From Ruminococcus flavefaciens (lineage in GTDB: Bacteria > Bacillota > Clostridia > Oscillospirales > Ruminococcaceae): a DNA stretch of 8,364 nucleotides. The position numbers were made by a program, and so were the translations under genes. This document shows positions 1-6,730 of this stretch, one piece after another (positions within the stretch are counted from its first letter, which is position 1; each line of letters starts with the position of its first letter). Location: NCBI GenBank assembly GCA_902792495.1, contig CADBAC010000031.1, positions 1 through 8,364 of the forward strand. The letters are read 5' to 3'. The notes beneath the pieces were generated by a model. That model was not told where the DNA came from, made no database searches, and saw nothing but the letters and a program-made list of their open reading frames with translations.

Positions 1-183
1 GCTATTTCTTGTTTTTTTGTATACTATTTAGGATTATCAGTAATCTGGAAAGTACAAGAGGATTACCCGAATAAACGTGGAAAACGATTTAACATTTTGC
101 TTTTAATGCTTTTAATGCTAAGTTTTTATAGTGTAGTTAATAATGTAAGAAATGTATGGGCATTTGCAATGATTTCCTATGCT
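1..183 (+). CDS. Fragment of an integral membrane protein, possibly an EpsG/Wzy-like polysaccharide polymerase (both ends missing)
   Basis: Frame 1 is open from the first base. It encodes a hydrophobic segment (starting AISCFFVYYLGLSVIW), a short charged loop (about residues 18-31, KVQEDYPNKRGKRF), a second hydrophobic segment (ILLLMLLMLSFYSVV), then NNVRNVWAFAMISYA. The (N)xVRxxxAFA pattern after a hydrophobic stretch recalls EpsG/Wzy-type exopolysaccharide polymerases, but this is a weak motif-level resemblance. GC over 1-180 is 28% by hand count, against about 52% in 181-240. The frame stays open to a stop at 301-303, but beyond about 183 it reads antisense to the GH42 gene, so that part is not genuine. 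A 9-nt tandem repeat (ttttaatgc, 101-118) encodes the Leu/Met run. The gene starts outside the window and its true 3' end is missing. Membrane nature is fairly likely; the family is tentative. Confidence 0.4.
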
Positions 184-486
184 GCCGCTCACGGGCTTTC
201 TTCCGTTTGTGTCTGTCCTCATGATGTCGGGATATTTTTCCATCATCCAGAAAGGCGGACAGTTTGTGGGTACACACAGCACTACCTCCATGTGATATGC
301 TGAAAATGCCGATATCACCTGATCAAGCCACGATACATCAAATGCACCCTCCGCAGGTTCGAGCCATGTCCATGCACGGCTGCCTAACCGAACCGTTTTT
401 ATGCCGCTTTTCGCCATCAGTTCAGCGTCACGGCTCCACATTTTACTATCCCACTGTTCGGGATAATAATCAACTCCGATCTTCAT
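118..486 (-). CDS. N-terminal fragment of a GH42-type beta-galactosidase, truncated
   Basis: Residues 1-107 look like the start of a glycoside hydrolase family 42 TIM barrel, an enzyme that hydrolyses terminal beta-galactosides. The visible signatures are VDYYPEQW at residues 5-12, KSGIKTVRLGSRAWTWLEP at 26-44, and PTNCPPFWMMEKYPDI at 73-88 followed by TNGRKP. No signal peptide is seen, so the enzyme would be cytoplasmic. Family members are usually about 650-700 residues; here homology stops near residue 107, and 15 unrelated residues follow before a stop. Both catalytic glutamates lie further downstream in the family, so this fragment cannot be active. The ATG at 484-486 has a strong GGAGG (493-497) 6 nt upstream, and only 12 nt separate it from the phosphatase gene before it. 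The gene is therefore probably the last or late member of the operon, interrupted at the left junction. The family call is good; exact substrate unknown. Confidence 0.75.
   Translation of the reverse strand: MKIGVDYYPEQWDSKMWSRDAELMAKSGIKTVRLGSRAWTWLEPAEGAFDVSWLDQVISAFSAYHMEVVLCVPTNCPPFWMMEKYPDIMRTDTNGRKPVSGSIGNHCKCPYISYIINYTIKT
163..186. other. Breakpoint joining two unrelated sequences
   Basis: Reading leftward on the minus strand, the GH42 homology holds through the Gly-Asn-His-Cys stretch (codons down to about 166) and then becomes an unrelated tail ending at a stop at 118-120. Reading rightward on the plus strand, membrane-protein character holds to about 183. Base composition changes abruptly at about 180. 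The two coding signals overlap by under 20 nt, consistent with short microhomology at the join. No inverted terminal repeats, target duplication or transposase is visible. An assembly chimera and a true illegitimate recombination cannot be told apart from sequence alone. Confidence 0.6.
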
Positions 487-498
487 CTTTTTCCTCCG

Positions 499-1035
499 CT
501 ATAATTCGTACCCGAGAAGCTGGCAGTTGCCCATGAACCAGTTCGAGTATTCTTCATTTGTCATATCATTGAAATATGTCTCTATCACACGGCATATACC
601 GCCGTGGCAAACGATAAGCACCGTCTTGCCGCTGTATTTTTTCTTTATGTCGTCAAGTACGGAGTATACACGGTGACTCAGCTGTAAAAGGGATTCGCCT
701 GTTTTTCCCATTCTCACGCCGAAATTCACCTTATTCCCGGCAAAGCCCTCAGTAAAGCGTGACTTGCCTTCATATTCACCGTAGTCCCATTCTCTCAGTC
801 TTTCATCGGTGACGATGTCAAGTCCGCATCTTTCAGCCACAGCCTTTGCAGTTGTCAGCGCACGTTTCATGGGAGAAGAAACGATAATGTCGATATCTCC
901 CAGCTTAGCCGCATTTTCCGCAAGTTCCCGTGCCTGCGCCATGCCTGTATCGTTAAGGGGCAGATCGGTCACTCCAAGGATGATCTCGTCCTTGTTGTAA
1001 TCGGTCTGACCGTGTCGTGTTACGTATATCTTCAA
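499..1035 (-). CDS. Histidine phosphatase family protein (phosphoglycerate mutase-like)
   Basis: A 178-residue cytoplasmic protein of the branch-1 histidine phosphatase superfamily. The phospho-accepting motif RHGQT is at residues 7-11 (His8 nucleophile). The second-site residues follow the usual order: SSPMKRA at 53-59 (Arg58), LREWDYGEYEG at 80-90 (Glu82, likely acid) and CHGG at 143-146 (His144). The protein is shorter than true dPGM glycolytic mutases (about 230-250 residues), so a phosphatase of small phosphorylated metabolites is more likely than phosphoglycerate mutase; the substrate cannot be named. The start is TTG (1033-1035), the only suitable one before the RHG motif. It is supported by AAGGGG (1043-1048) 7 nt upstream, overlapping the recN stop. 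The gap to recN is 13 nt, so translation is likely coupled. All catalytic residues are present. Confidence 0.88.
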   Translation of the reverse strand: MKIYVTRHGQTDYNKDEIILGVTDLPLNDTGMAQARELAENAAKLGDIDIIVSSPMKRALTTAKAVAERCGLDIVTDERLREWDYGEYEGKSRFTEGFAGNKVNFGVRMGKTGESLLQLSHRVYSVLDDIKKKYSGKTVLIVCHGGICRVIETYFNDMTNEEYSNWFMGNCQLLGYEL

Positions 1036-1042
1036 ATCGCAG

Positions 1043-1048
1043 CCCCTT
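1043..1048 (-). promoter_or_regulatory. Ribosome binding site supporting a TTG start
   Basis: On the minus strand AAGGGG sits 7 nt before the TTG that begins the histidine phosphatase, immediately after the first bases of the recN TGA stop. The frame has no ATG between the recN stop and the RHG motif, so this site decides the start. Confidence 0.6.
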
Positions 1049-2713
1049 TCAGCCTAACTCATATGCTTTCTCTATCTCAGCCCTTGCATTATCCAGCATA
1101 AGTGCGCTTGGATTGTCGCCGCCCATGATACGTGCCACTTCCGCAACTCTGCCGTCCATATCCAGCTGTGTGACATGGGTCTCGGTACGGTCGCCCACTA
1201 TGGACTTCTCTATCATCAGGTGATTGTCAGCCATTACTGCTATCTGTGAAAGATGGGTAACGCAGATGACCTGTCTCACTCTGCCTATCTCACGGAGTTT
1301 TATGCCGATTTTCTGGGCAGCCTTGCCGCTTACGCCCGTGTCTATCTCGTCGAATATCATAGTGGGGATGCTGTCCTTGTCTGCGATAACGCTTTTCAGT
1401 GCCAGCATGATACGTGAAAGTTCACCGCCCGATGCTATCTTCGAGATAGGCTTCGGTTCTTCGCCCTTGTTTGCGGATATCAGAAATTCCACCGTATCCA
1501 TGCCGTTTACAGTCAGCTTGCCCTTTTCGTGGCGGACAGCTATGACAACTCCCGACATATTGAGAAATTCCAGTTCTGCCGTTACCTGTTTTGCAAAGCG
1601 CTCTCCCAGTTCTTCACGGTAGTCATAGAGTGCCTTTGCCTGTTCTGTGACCGTATGAAGAAGCTGTTCACGCTTTTCGCTGAGAGATTTTATCTCGTCC
1701 CCTGAGCTTTCGTACTGCATTATCTCCCTGCAGGCTTCGTCGTAAAGCTTTATAAGACCGTCGCAGTCGGTGGCATATTTTCGTTTCAGCTTGTTTATGG
1801 CACCGAGGCGGTCACCGAGGTAGTCCAGACGCTGGCCGTCAAGTTCTATTCTGTCAGCAACAGCTTCAAGTTCGGAGGCGATATCTGAAAGTTCTATCTC
1901 AGCCGCCGAAAGCCTTTCATACAGTTCCGCAAGCTTTCGGTTATCATCGGTATATCCGGCTATTTCGGTCTCAGCAGACACTATCATATCGTTAGCCGCA
2001 TCCTCACCTGTGATAGCGGATACTGCATTTTTCACGGCGATTATGGCGTTCTCGGAATTTTTAGCTGTGGTGTACTCCTTTTCGAGGGTCTCGTCCTCAC
2101 CTGCTGTCAGTTCAAGTTCGCCTATATCATCGATGATCTCGTTAAGTTCACGTTTGCGGAGTGCACCTGCCTGTTCACGCTTTTTCAGTTCGCCCAGCTT
2201 TCTCGCTGTCTGCTGAAGTTCACGGAAAGTCACACGATACTGCTCCAGAAGCGTATTATCGCCGCCGAAATCGTCCAGTATCTGCAAATGCTTTTCGCTG
2301 TCGAGAAGTATCTGATTATCATGCTGACCGTGGATATTGATAAGCATACTGCCTATCTCTTTGAGAAGTGAAGCTGAAGCGGTTCGGCTGTTTATCCTTG
2401 CCACGCTTCCGCCGTCGGCACTGATCTCACGGGTAACGGTTATCTCCTCGTTGTCGTGGGAAATGCCGAGTTCCTCCAGCTTGCCGCAGACCTCCTGAGA
2501 AAGCTCGGTGAAAAGTGCGGTTATAACGGCTTTGTCGCAGCCTGTACGGACGATATCCTTTGAACAGCGCTGACCCAGTACGGCATTTATGCCGTTTATG
2601 AGTATGGACTTACCTGCACCTGTTTCGCCTGTGAATATATTCAGCTTTTTTTCAAGAGGGATGACGGCCTCTCTGATAACTGCAAGATTGCGGATGTAGA
2701 TCTCTTTTAACAT
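1049..2713 (-). CDS. recN: DNA repair protein RecN (SMC-like ATPase)
   Basis: RecN is an SMC-like ATPase that acts at DNA double-strand breaks, holding DNA ends or sister chromatids during recombinational repair. This 554-residue protein has the full family layout and near-usual length. Walker A is GETGAGKS at residues 29-36, a Q-loop region INIHGQHDNQ at 125-134, and a long Glu/Lys/Leu-rich coiled-coil region lies from about 155 to 375. The ABC signature ASGGELSR is at 427-434, Walker B TMIFDE at 451-456 with Glu456 as likely catalytic base, the D-loop SGKAA at 462-466, and the switch histidine CVTHLSQ at 484-490 (His487). The start MLKEIYIRN aligns with the usual RecN beginning. Its ribosome site AGGAGG is formed by the last two codons of argR and lies 13 nt upstream, which is long. 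The argR–recN order is the classic Firmicute arrangement. Confidence 0.97.
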   Translation of the reverse strand: MLKEIYIRNLAVIREAVIPLEKKLNIFTGETGAGKSILINGINAVLGQRCSKDIVRTGCDKAVITALFTELSQEVCGKLEELGISHDNEEITVTREISADGGSVARINSRTASASLLKEIGSMLINIHGQHDNQILLDSEKHLQILDDFGGDNTLLEQYRVTFRELQQTARKLGELKKREQAGALRKRELNEIIDDIGELELTAGEDETLEKEYTTAKNSENAIIAVKNAVSAITGEDAANDMIVSAETEIAGYTDDNRKLAELYERLSAAEIELSDIASELEAVADRIELDGQRLDYLGDRLGAINKLKRKYATDCDGLIKLYDEACREIMQYESSGDEIKSLSEKREQLLHTVTEQAKALYDYREELGERFAKQVTAELEFLNMSGVVIAVRHEKGKLTVNGMDTVEFLISANKGEEPKPISKIASGGELSRIMLALKSVIADKDSIPTMIFDEIDTGVSGKAAQKIGIKLREIGRVRQVICVTHLSQIAVMADNHLMIEKSIVGDRTETHVTQLDMDGRVAEVARIMGGDNPSALMLDNARAEIEKAYELG

Positions 2714-2723
2714 ATAAACTGGC

Positions 2724-3167
2724 TTACCTCCTCGGGAAAAGCTCGCTTCTGAATTTCTTTGAAAGTTTCTTTGCGTCGTCCTCTGTTCTTACTAAGATGA
2801 AAATTGTATCGTCGCCTGCGATAGTTCCCACAACACCCTGATGGTTGACGGAATCAATGGCGGCACAGGTTCCCTGAGCCATACCTGCACGGCATTTCAG
2901 CACAATGGTATTCATGGCGTAATCAACGGATATGACCGCTTCTTCAAAGAGACTTTTCTCCTCTGCGGCTGCGGCAGGGAGAGCGTATCTGAATTCGCCG
3001 TTCTCATCACGCTGCTTCACCAGATTCAGCTGCTGTATATCTCTTGAAAGAGTGGCCTGTGTAGCTTTTATCCCGTGTTCAGCCAGAAGCTCGATGAGAA
3101 GCTCCTGAGTTCCCACTGACTGCTCTGAAATTATCTCAAGTATAAGTTCATGTCTGCGATTTTTCAT
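2724..3167 (-). CDS. argR: Arginine repressor ArgR/AhrC
   Basis: A 147-residue arginine-dependent transcription factor that, as a hexamer, represses arginine synthesis genes and in Firmicutes also activates catabolic ones. Residues 1-65 form the winged helix, with the recognition-helix signature TQATLSRDIQQLNLVK (36-51). Residues 78-147 form the oligomerisation and arginine-binding domain, with GTIAGDDT (114-121) carrying the paired aspartates that contact arginine. Length matches the family (about 150). The frame extends 14 codons upstream to another ATG (3207-3209), but those codons lie within nadK and have no ArgR character. The ATG at 3165-3167 has AGGAG (3176-3180) 8 nt upstream and begins with the typical MKNRRHELI. 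The gap to nadK is 11 nt. No convincing ARG box was seen in the window, so its targets, including any autoregulation, probably lie elsewhere. Confidence 0.95.
   Translation of the reverse strand: MKNRRHELILEIISEQSVGTQELLIELLAEHGIKATQATLSRDIQQLNLVKQRDENGEFRYALPAAAAEEKSLFEEAVISVDYAMNTIVLKCRAGMAQGTCAAIDSVNHQGVVGTIAGDDTIFILVRTEDDAKKLSKKFRSELFPRR
2727..2732 (-). promoter_or_regulatory. recN ribosome binding site inside the argR coding end
   Basis: The final two arginine codons of argR are AGG AGG and give a perfect anti-SD match just before the TAA stop. Spacing to the recN ATG is 13 nt, longer than the usual 5-10. No better site lies closer, so recN translation probably depends on ribosomes finishing argR. 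Confidence 0.6.
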
Positions 3168-3178
3168 TTGGGTATCTC

Positions 3179-4039
3179 CTACTTTATTGGCTTGCACATT
3201 TTTGTGCAAAGCGACTCATGGAAGGAATTTCCGATAATATCGATGAATTTGATATTTTTCTTTCCCCTGTGTATCTCGATCGAATCCGATTCATGAAGGT
3301 CGGCAAAGTGTTCGCCGTCCACATTTATGACCATGCACTCTCCCTTTGAAATGGGAGTGGTATTCTTCATGCGCAGTCTTCTGCCTGCCGCAAAAAGGGT
3401 AGCTCTCGAAAAGAGAGAATGTGGACAGATAAGCGTCATTTCGATACATTCAAGGTCAGGCTCGATTATGGGGCCGCCTGCTGAGAGAGCATAGGCAGTC
3501 GAGCCTGAGGGAGTGCTGAAAAGAACGCCGTCCGCACGGTATCTTCCCACAAGGTAATCCTCCGAATACACTTCAAAGTCACATATCCTGAAGCTTGCAG
3601 AGCGGCCCTGAACTTCATTTAGGGCAGTCCGCTCGATATCGCCTTCGGGAGTATGACAGACCACATCGAGGGTCATACGCTCGGAGACCTCGTAGTCCCC
3701 TGTTTTAAGCTTTTTCAGCTTGTCGAGCTGGTCTGATTCCAGACCTGCCATAAAGCCGAGAGTTCCGGTATTTATGCCAAGCAGCTTTGTATCCTTGCCC
3801 AGCAGGAATTTAGCGCATCGCAGGATGGTACCGTCGCCGCCGATGGCAAGCACCACATCTGCGGTATCGGCTGATATGCTCATATCCTCGAAAATCACAT
3901 GGGGCTTGTCAGCAAAATCGCTTCTGAAATCCTCGCTGACAGCGACCTCTATTCCTGCCTCCGCCAGCACATCACAGGCTTCACGGGCACAGCTGAGAGC
4001 ATTTCTTTTCTGAAAATTAGGGTATAACGCTGCTTTCAT
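3179..4039 (-). CDS. nadK: NAD kinase (ATP-NAD kinase)
   Basis: Phosphorylates NAD to NADP in the cytoplasm, the source of the cell's NADP(H). The 286-residue length is normal for the bacterial enzyme. The signature GGDGT is at residues 67-71 (Asp69 catalytic), inside AIGGDGTILRCAKF. NE at 141-142 and RADGVLFSTPSGSTAYALSAGGP (about 168-190) form the NAD-binding second domain, and ICPHSL is at 204-209. The loop after NE (NEVQGRSASF) looks about one residue shorter than the common NEVV-x-RG form, a minor oddity since all core residues remain. The ATG at 4037-4039 has AAGGAG (4046-4051) 6 nt upstream, overlapping the tlyA stop; the gap is 10 nt. In many Clostridia nadK sits in this slot between tlyA and argR, whereas Bacillus subtilis keeps it elsewhere. 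NADPH also serves the isoprenoid pathway encoded upstream. Confidence 0.96.
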   Translation of the reverse strand: MKAALYPNFQKRNALSCAREACDVLAEAGIEVAVSEDFRSDFADKPHVIFEDMSISADTADVVLAIGGDGTILRCAKFLLGKDTKLLGINTGTLGFMAGLESDQLDKLKKLKTGDYEVSERMTLDVVCHTPEGDIERTALNEVQGRSASFRICDFEVYSEDYLVGRYRADGVLFSTPSGSTAYALSAGGPIIEPDLECIEMTLICPHSLFSRATLFAAGRRLRMKNTTPISKGECMVINVDGEHFADLHESDSIEIHRGKKNIKFIDIIGNSFHESLCTKMCKPIK

Positions 4040-4049
4040 AACGATCTCC

Positions 4050-4835
4050 TTAAAGCTTGATAAAGGAGCTGTCCGTCAGCTCCCTGAAATCATGGTAAAC
4101 AGGTGTTCCGCTGCCTTTGCAGAGTTTCACCAGATATTCTATATTTCCGCTTCCGCCCTTGATCGGGGAATAGGTGTACTTCTCGCATACAAATCCGAGA
4201 GATGAAGCAAAAGCGTCTATCTTCTCAAGAACACGGATATGCACCTTTCTGTCTTTCACTATGCCGTGCTTGCCGATGTCCTTCCTGCCTGCCTCAAACT
4301 GCGGTTTTATGAGCACAGCACCGCATCCGCCGTCTTTCATGAGTTCGTATATCTTCGGCAGTATCTTCGTAAGGGAGATGAAAGATACATCCGCACATAT
4401 AAAGTCCGCCTGTCCGCCAATGTCAACAGCGGTAATATTTCGTATGTCAGTGCCTTCAAGGTTCACCACACGCTCGTCATTCCTGAGAGACTCCGCAAGC
4501 TGATCGTGTCCCACATCAACAGCGTAAACCTTTGCTGCGCCGTTTTTCAGCATAAGATCGGTGAATCCGCCGGTAGATGCACCTATGTCGATACAGACCT
4601 TTCCGCCGAAATCAAGGCCGAATTCCTCTGCCGCCTTTTCAAGTTTCAGAGCACCTCTGCCCACGTATTTCTCGGTCTCGCAGGATTCAATTACATCGTC
4701 CTCCGATACGGTATCGGAGGCCTTTTTCGCAGTAATGCCGTTAACGGTAACACTTCCTGCGGCGATCATTTCCTTTGCAGTCTGCCTGCTCCTTGCGATA
4801 CCTCTCGCAACCATTTCAGCGTCAAGTCTTGCCAT
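4050..4835 (-). CDS. tlyA: TlyA-type rRNA 2'-O-methyltransferase (S4 + FtsJ domains; YqxC family)
   Basis: A SAM-dependent ribose methyltransferase of the TlyA/hemolysin A family. Characterised members methylate 23S rRNA C1920 and, in some, 16S C1409, and thereby set capreomycin sensitivity. From this start the protein has 261 residues. An S4 RNA-binding domain (about 1-60) is followed by the linker YVGRGALKLEKA (57-68), then an FtsJ-type Rossmann domain with the SAM loop DIGASTGGFTD (83-93). The expected K-D-K-E residues are present: Lys64, Asp149 (ADVSF), Lys177 (LIKPQFEAG) and Glu233 (GNIEYL). An ATG two codons further upstream (4839-4841) has only 2 nt after AGGAG (4844-4848); the ATG at 4833-4835 has 8 nt and is preferred. 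The gene overlaps dxs by 14 nt, so coupling is likely. The old hemolysin label is not supported as a function. Type I versus II specificity cannot be assigned. Confidence 0.94.
   Translation of the reverse strand: MARLDAEMVARGIARSRQTAKEMIAAGSVTVNGITAKKASDTVSEDDVIESCETEKYVGRGALKLEKAAEEFGLDFGGKVCIDIGASTGGFTDLMLKNGAAKVYAVDVGHDQLAESLRNDERVVNLEGTDIRNITAVDIGGQADFICADVSFISLTKILPKIYELMKDGGCGAVLIKPQFEAGRKDIGKHGIVKDRKVHIRVLEKIDAFASSLGFVCEKYTYSPIKGGSGNIEYLVKLCKGSGTPVYHDFRELTDSSFIKL
4700..4720. repeat. Perfect 21-nt palindrome within tlyA, followed on the plus strand by a T-run
   Basis: The arms CCTCCGATAC (4700-4709) and GTATCGGAGG (4711-4720) are exact reverse complements around a single G. As RNA this gives a 9-bp stem with a CGG triloop. 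On the plus strand it is followed by CC and then TTTTT (4723-4727), the layout of an intrinsic terminator for antisense transcription. On the coding strand the T-run becomes an A-run before the hairpin, so it should not terminate the operon mRNA. It encodes ASDTVSED, just after the S4 domain. The palindrome is certain; a terminator role is inferred. Confidence 0.55.
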
Positions 4836-6720
4836 TTGCATTGCTCCTGCTGCGGATGAACTCCGTCATCTTAGCGCTTGTCAGACCAAGCTTATCAAGG
4901 CACGACTTAGCCGAAGCCTGCTTGACGAAGCCGTTTGCGCAAACTCTGCTGTATTCGCCTCTGTAGGATATCTCCGCCAGCATATCTCCGACCTTCTCGG
5001 AAATACTTCCGCTTCCCGAAGATTCCTCAAAAAAGACGATATGCTTATACTTCTTCATCTCGTCCGCAAGGCCTTTATCGAGAGGGAATATCTTTGTCAG
5101 CTTCAGGATATCACAGCTGATATCTTCCTTTTTCAGTGTCTCCTGAGCTTCATATGCTTCGTTGCAGAGCCGTCCGTAAGTAATGATAAGGGTATCGCTT
5201 CCGCCCTCTCTCATGAAAAGGTACTCGGTACCAAGCCGTGAGAGCAGCTGCCTTGACTTCTCAGAGCCACGGGGATATCTGATGGCGCAAAGTCCCTTGT
5301 CTGCGTAAATCGCCTTTTTCATGCACATTCTCAGTTCTTCGTAGCATGAGGGGGAATATATGACTGTATTCGGGATCGATGTGAGCATAGGCACATCGAA
5401 AAGTCCCTGATGAGTCTCGCCGTCCTCGCCGACTATGCCTGCACGGTCAACTCCCAGTATCACATGAAGCTTTCCTATAGCAACATCGTGGATAAGCTGG
5501 TCATAGGCTCTTTGCAGGAACGTGGAATATACGGCAAATACGGGTATCATTCCCATGGAAGCAAGTCCGCCCGCAAAAGTGACAGCGTGCTGCTCGGCGA
5601 TACCCACATCGTAGAATCTCTCGGGGTATGCCGCACGGAAATACTGCAAACCTGTGCCGTACTTCATTGCGGCAGTAATTGCGCATATCCTGTTATCAGT
5701 CCCGGCTATCTTCACCAGTTCCTTGCCGAAAACTGTGGAATAGCTGTCCTCTGCTGATACTTCGGGGTTGCCTGTAGCTATGTCAAAACGTGAGATACCG
5801 TGGTATTCTCCCGGATTCTGCTCGGCAGGAGCGTAACCCTTGCCCTTGACGGTATTCACATGGATGAACACGGGGCAGTGGTAATGCTTGGCTGTGTGGA
5901 TAACGTCCTCAAGCTCGGAAAGGCTGTGACCGTTTACAGGGCCGAGGTAGATGAATCCCATATCCTCGAACATAGTGCTGTTTTCGAGGATATTCGACCT
6001 TACAGAGTCCTTGACGTTCTTGATGCCCTTCTGAACGCTGTTTCCGACGATAGGTATCTTTTTGAGGCCCTTCTTCACAGCCGCTTTGGTATTGTAATAT
6101 TTCTCGGTGCTGCGGAGAGTTCTCAGGTATTTCGATACTGCTCCCACACTCTTTGAAATAGACATATTGTTATCGTTGAGGATGACTATAAGGTTGCTCT
6201 GACGGTCCTTTCCGCAATTATTCATGGCCTCGTAGAACATACCGCCTGTCATTGCTCCGTCACCGATGACCGCAACGGCATAGTTGTCCTTGCCCTGAAG
6301 CTTCATAGCTTCTGCGATACCGCAGGCAACCGACACAGAGGTACTGCTGTGGCCGCTGATAAAGCTGTCATGGACCGATTCCTCGGGCTTAGGGAAGCCT
6401 GATATACCGTCTTCCTGACGGAGTGTGGCAAATCTGTCGAGTCTGCCTGTTAGTATCTTATGGGTGTAGGCCTGATGTCCCACATCCCAGATTATCTTAT
6501 CTTCGGGCGAATTGAAATTACGGTGGATGGCCATTGTAAGTTCAACTGCTCCGAGGTTTGAAGCAAGGTGTCCTCCCGTTTTTGAGACAGTTGATATAAG
6601 AATGCTCCTTATCTCTTTACACAGGGAATTACACTGGGAAAGGGAAAGCTTTTTCAGATCTCCAGGCAGTTCCAGTTCCCTCAAAGACACTTTTTCGGGT
6701 CTGTTTGTATTTTCTTTCAT
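4822..6720 (-). CDS. dxs: 1-deoxy-D-xylulose-5-phosphate synthase
   Basis: Thiamine diphosphate enzyme joining pyruvate and glyceraldehyde 3-phosphate to DXP, the first step of the MEP isoprenoid pathway and a precursor for thiamine and pyridoxal. From the ATG at 6718-6720 it has 632 residues, normal for DXS. Domain I (to about 290) carries SKTGGHLASNLG with the conserved His51, DVGHQAY at 79-85, and the ThDP/Mg motif GDGAMTGG (153-160) ending in NDNNMSIS (182-189). The pyrimidine-binding domain has GIAEQH at 373-378 (Glu376 activates the cofactor) and the DRAG..G.DG.TH.G run at 425-439. A transketolase C-terminal domain follows. The start is uncertain: an in-frame TTG three codons upstream (6727-6729) is possible, and the best Shine-Dalgarno lies 29 nt before the ATG, beyond a hairpin. 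The 39-nt gap after ispA is the longest in the operon. Function is essentially certain. Confidence 0.97.
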   Translation of the reverse strand: MKENTNRPEKVSLRELELPGDLKKLSLSQCNSLCKEIRSILISTVSKTGGHLASNLGAVELTMAIHRNFNSPEDKIIWDVGHQAYTHKILTGRLDRFATLRQEDGISGFPKPEESVHDSFISGHSSTSVSVACGIAEAMKLQGKDNYAVAVIGDGAMTGGMFYEAMNNCGKDRQSNLIVILNDNNMSISKSVGAVSKYLRTLRSTEKYYNTKAAVKKGLKKIPIVGNSVQKGIKNVKDSVRSNILENSTMFEDMGFIYLGPVNGHSLSELEDVIHTAKHYHCPVFIHVNTVKGKGYAPAEQNPGEYHGISRFDIATGNPEVSAEDSYSTVFGKELVKIAGTDNRICAITAAMKYGTGLQYFRAAYPERFYDVGIAEQHAVTFAGGLASMGMIPVFAVYSTFLQRAYDQLIHDVAIGKLHVILGVDRAGIVGEDGETHQGLFDVPMLTSIPNTVIYSPSCYEELRMCMKKAIYADKGLCAIRYPRGSEKSRQLLSRLGTEYLFMREGGSDTLIITYGRLCNEAYEAQETLKKEDISCDILKLTKIFPLDKGLADEMKKYKHIVFFEESSGSGSISEKVGDMLAEISYRGEYSRVCANGFVKQASAKSCLDKLGLTSAKMTEFIRSRSNANGKT

Positions 6721-6730
6721 TTTCCGCAAT

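Noticed and set aside
3168..3209. Upstream ATG extending argR by 14 codons
   Set aside because: The extension overlaps the end of nadK, lacks ArgR similarity, and the ATG at 3165-3167 has a well-spaced AGGAG.
3275..3300. Possible ARG-box-like half sites (GAATcc-GATTC) near the nadK end
   Set aside because: Spacing and flanks do not fit the ArgR/AhrC operator and it lies within coding sequence.
3403..3417. Small hairpin in nadK (CTCTC, GAAAA loop, GAGAG)
   Set aside because: A 5-bp stem within coding sequence is easily expected by chance and has no terminator-like tail.
4239..4859. Plus-strand open frame of 206 codons antisense to tlyA
   Set aside because: It lies opposite the conserved S4/FtsJ coding region and has no domain features of its own.
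4561..5241. Plus-strand open frame of 226 codons spanning tlyA and dxs
   Set aside because: It is antisense to two strongly conserved genes, has no recognisable motif and no ribosome site of note, and is a shadow of their codon bias.
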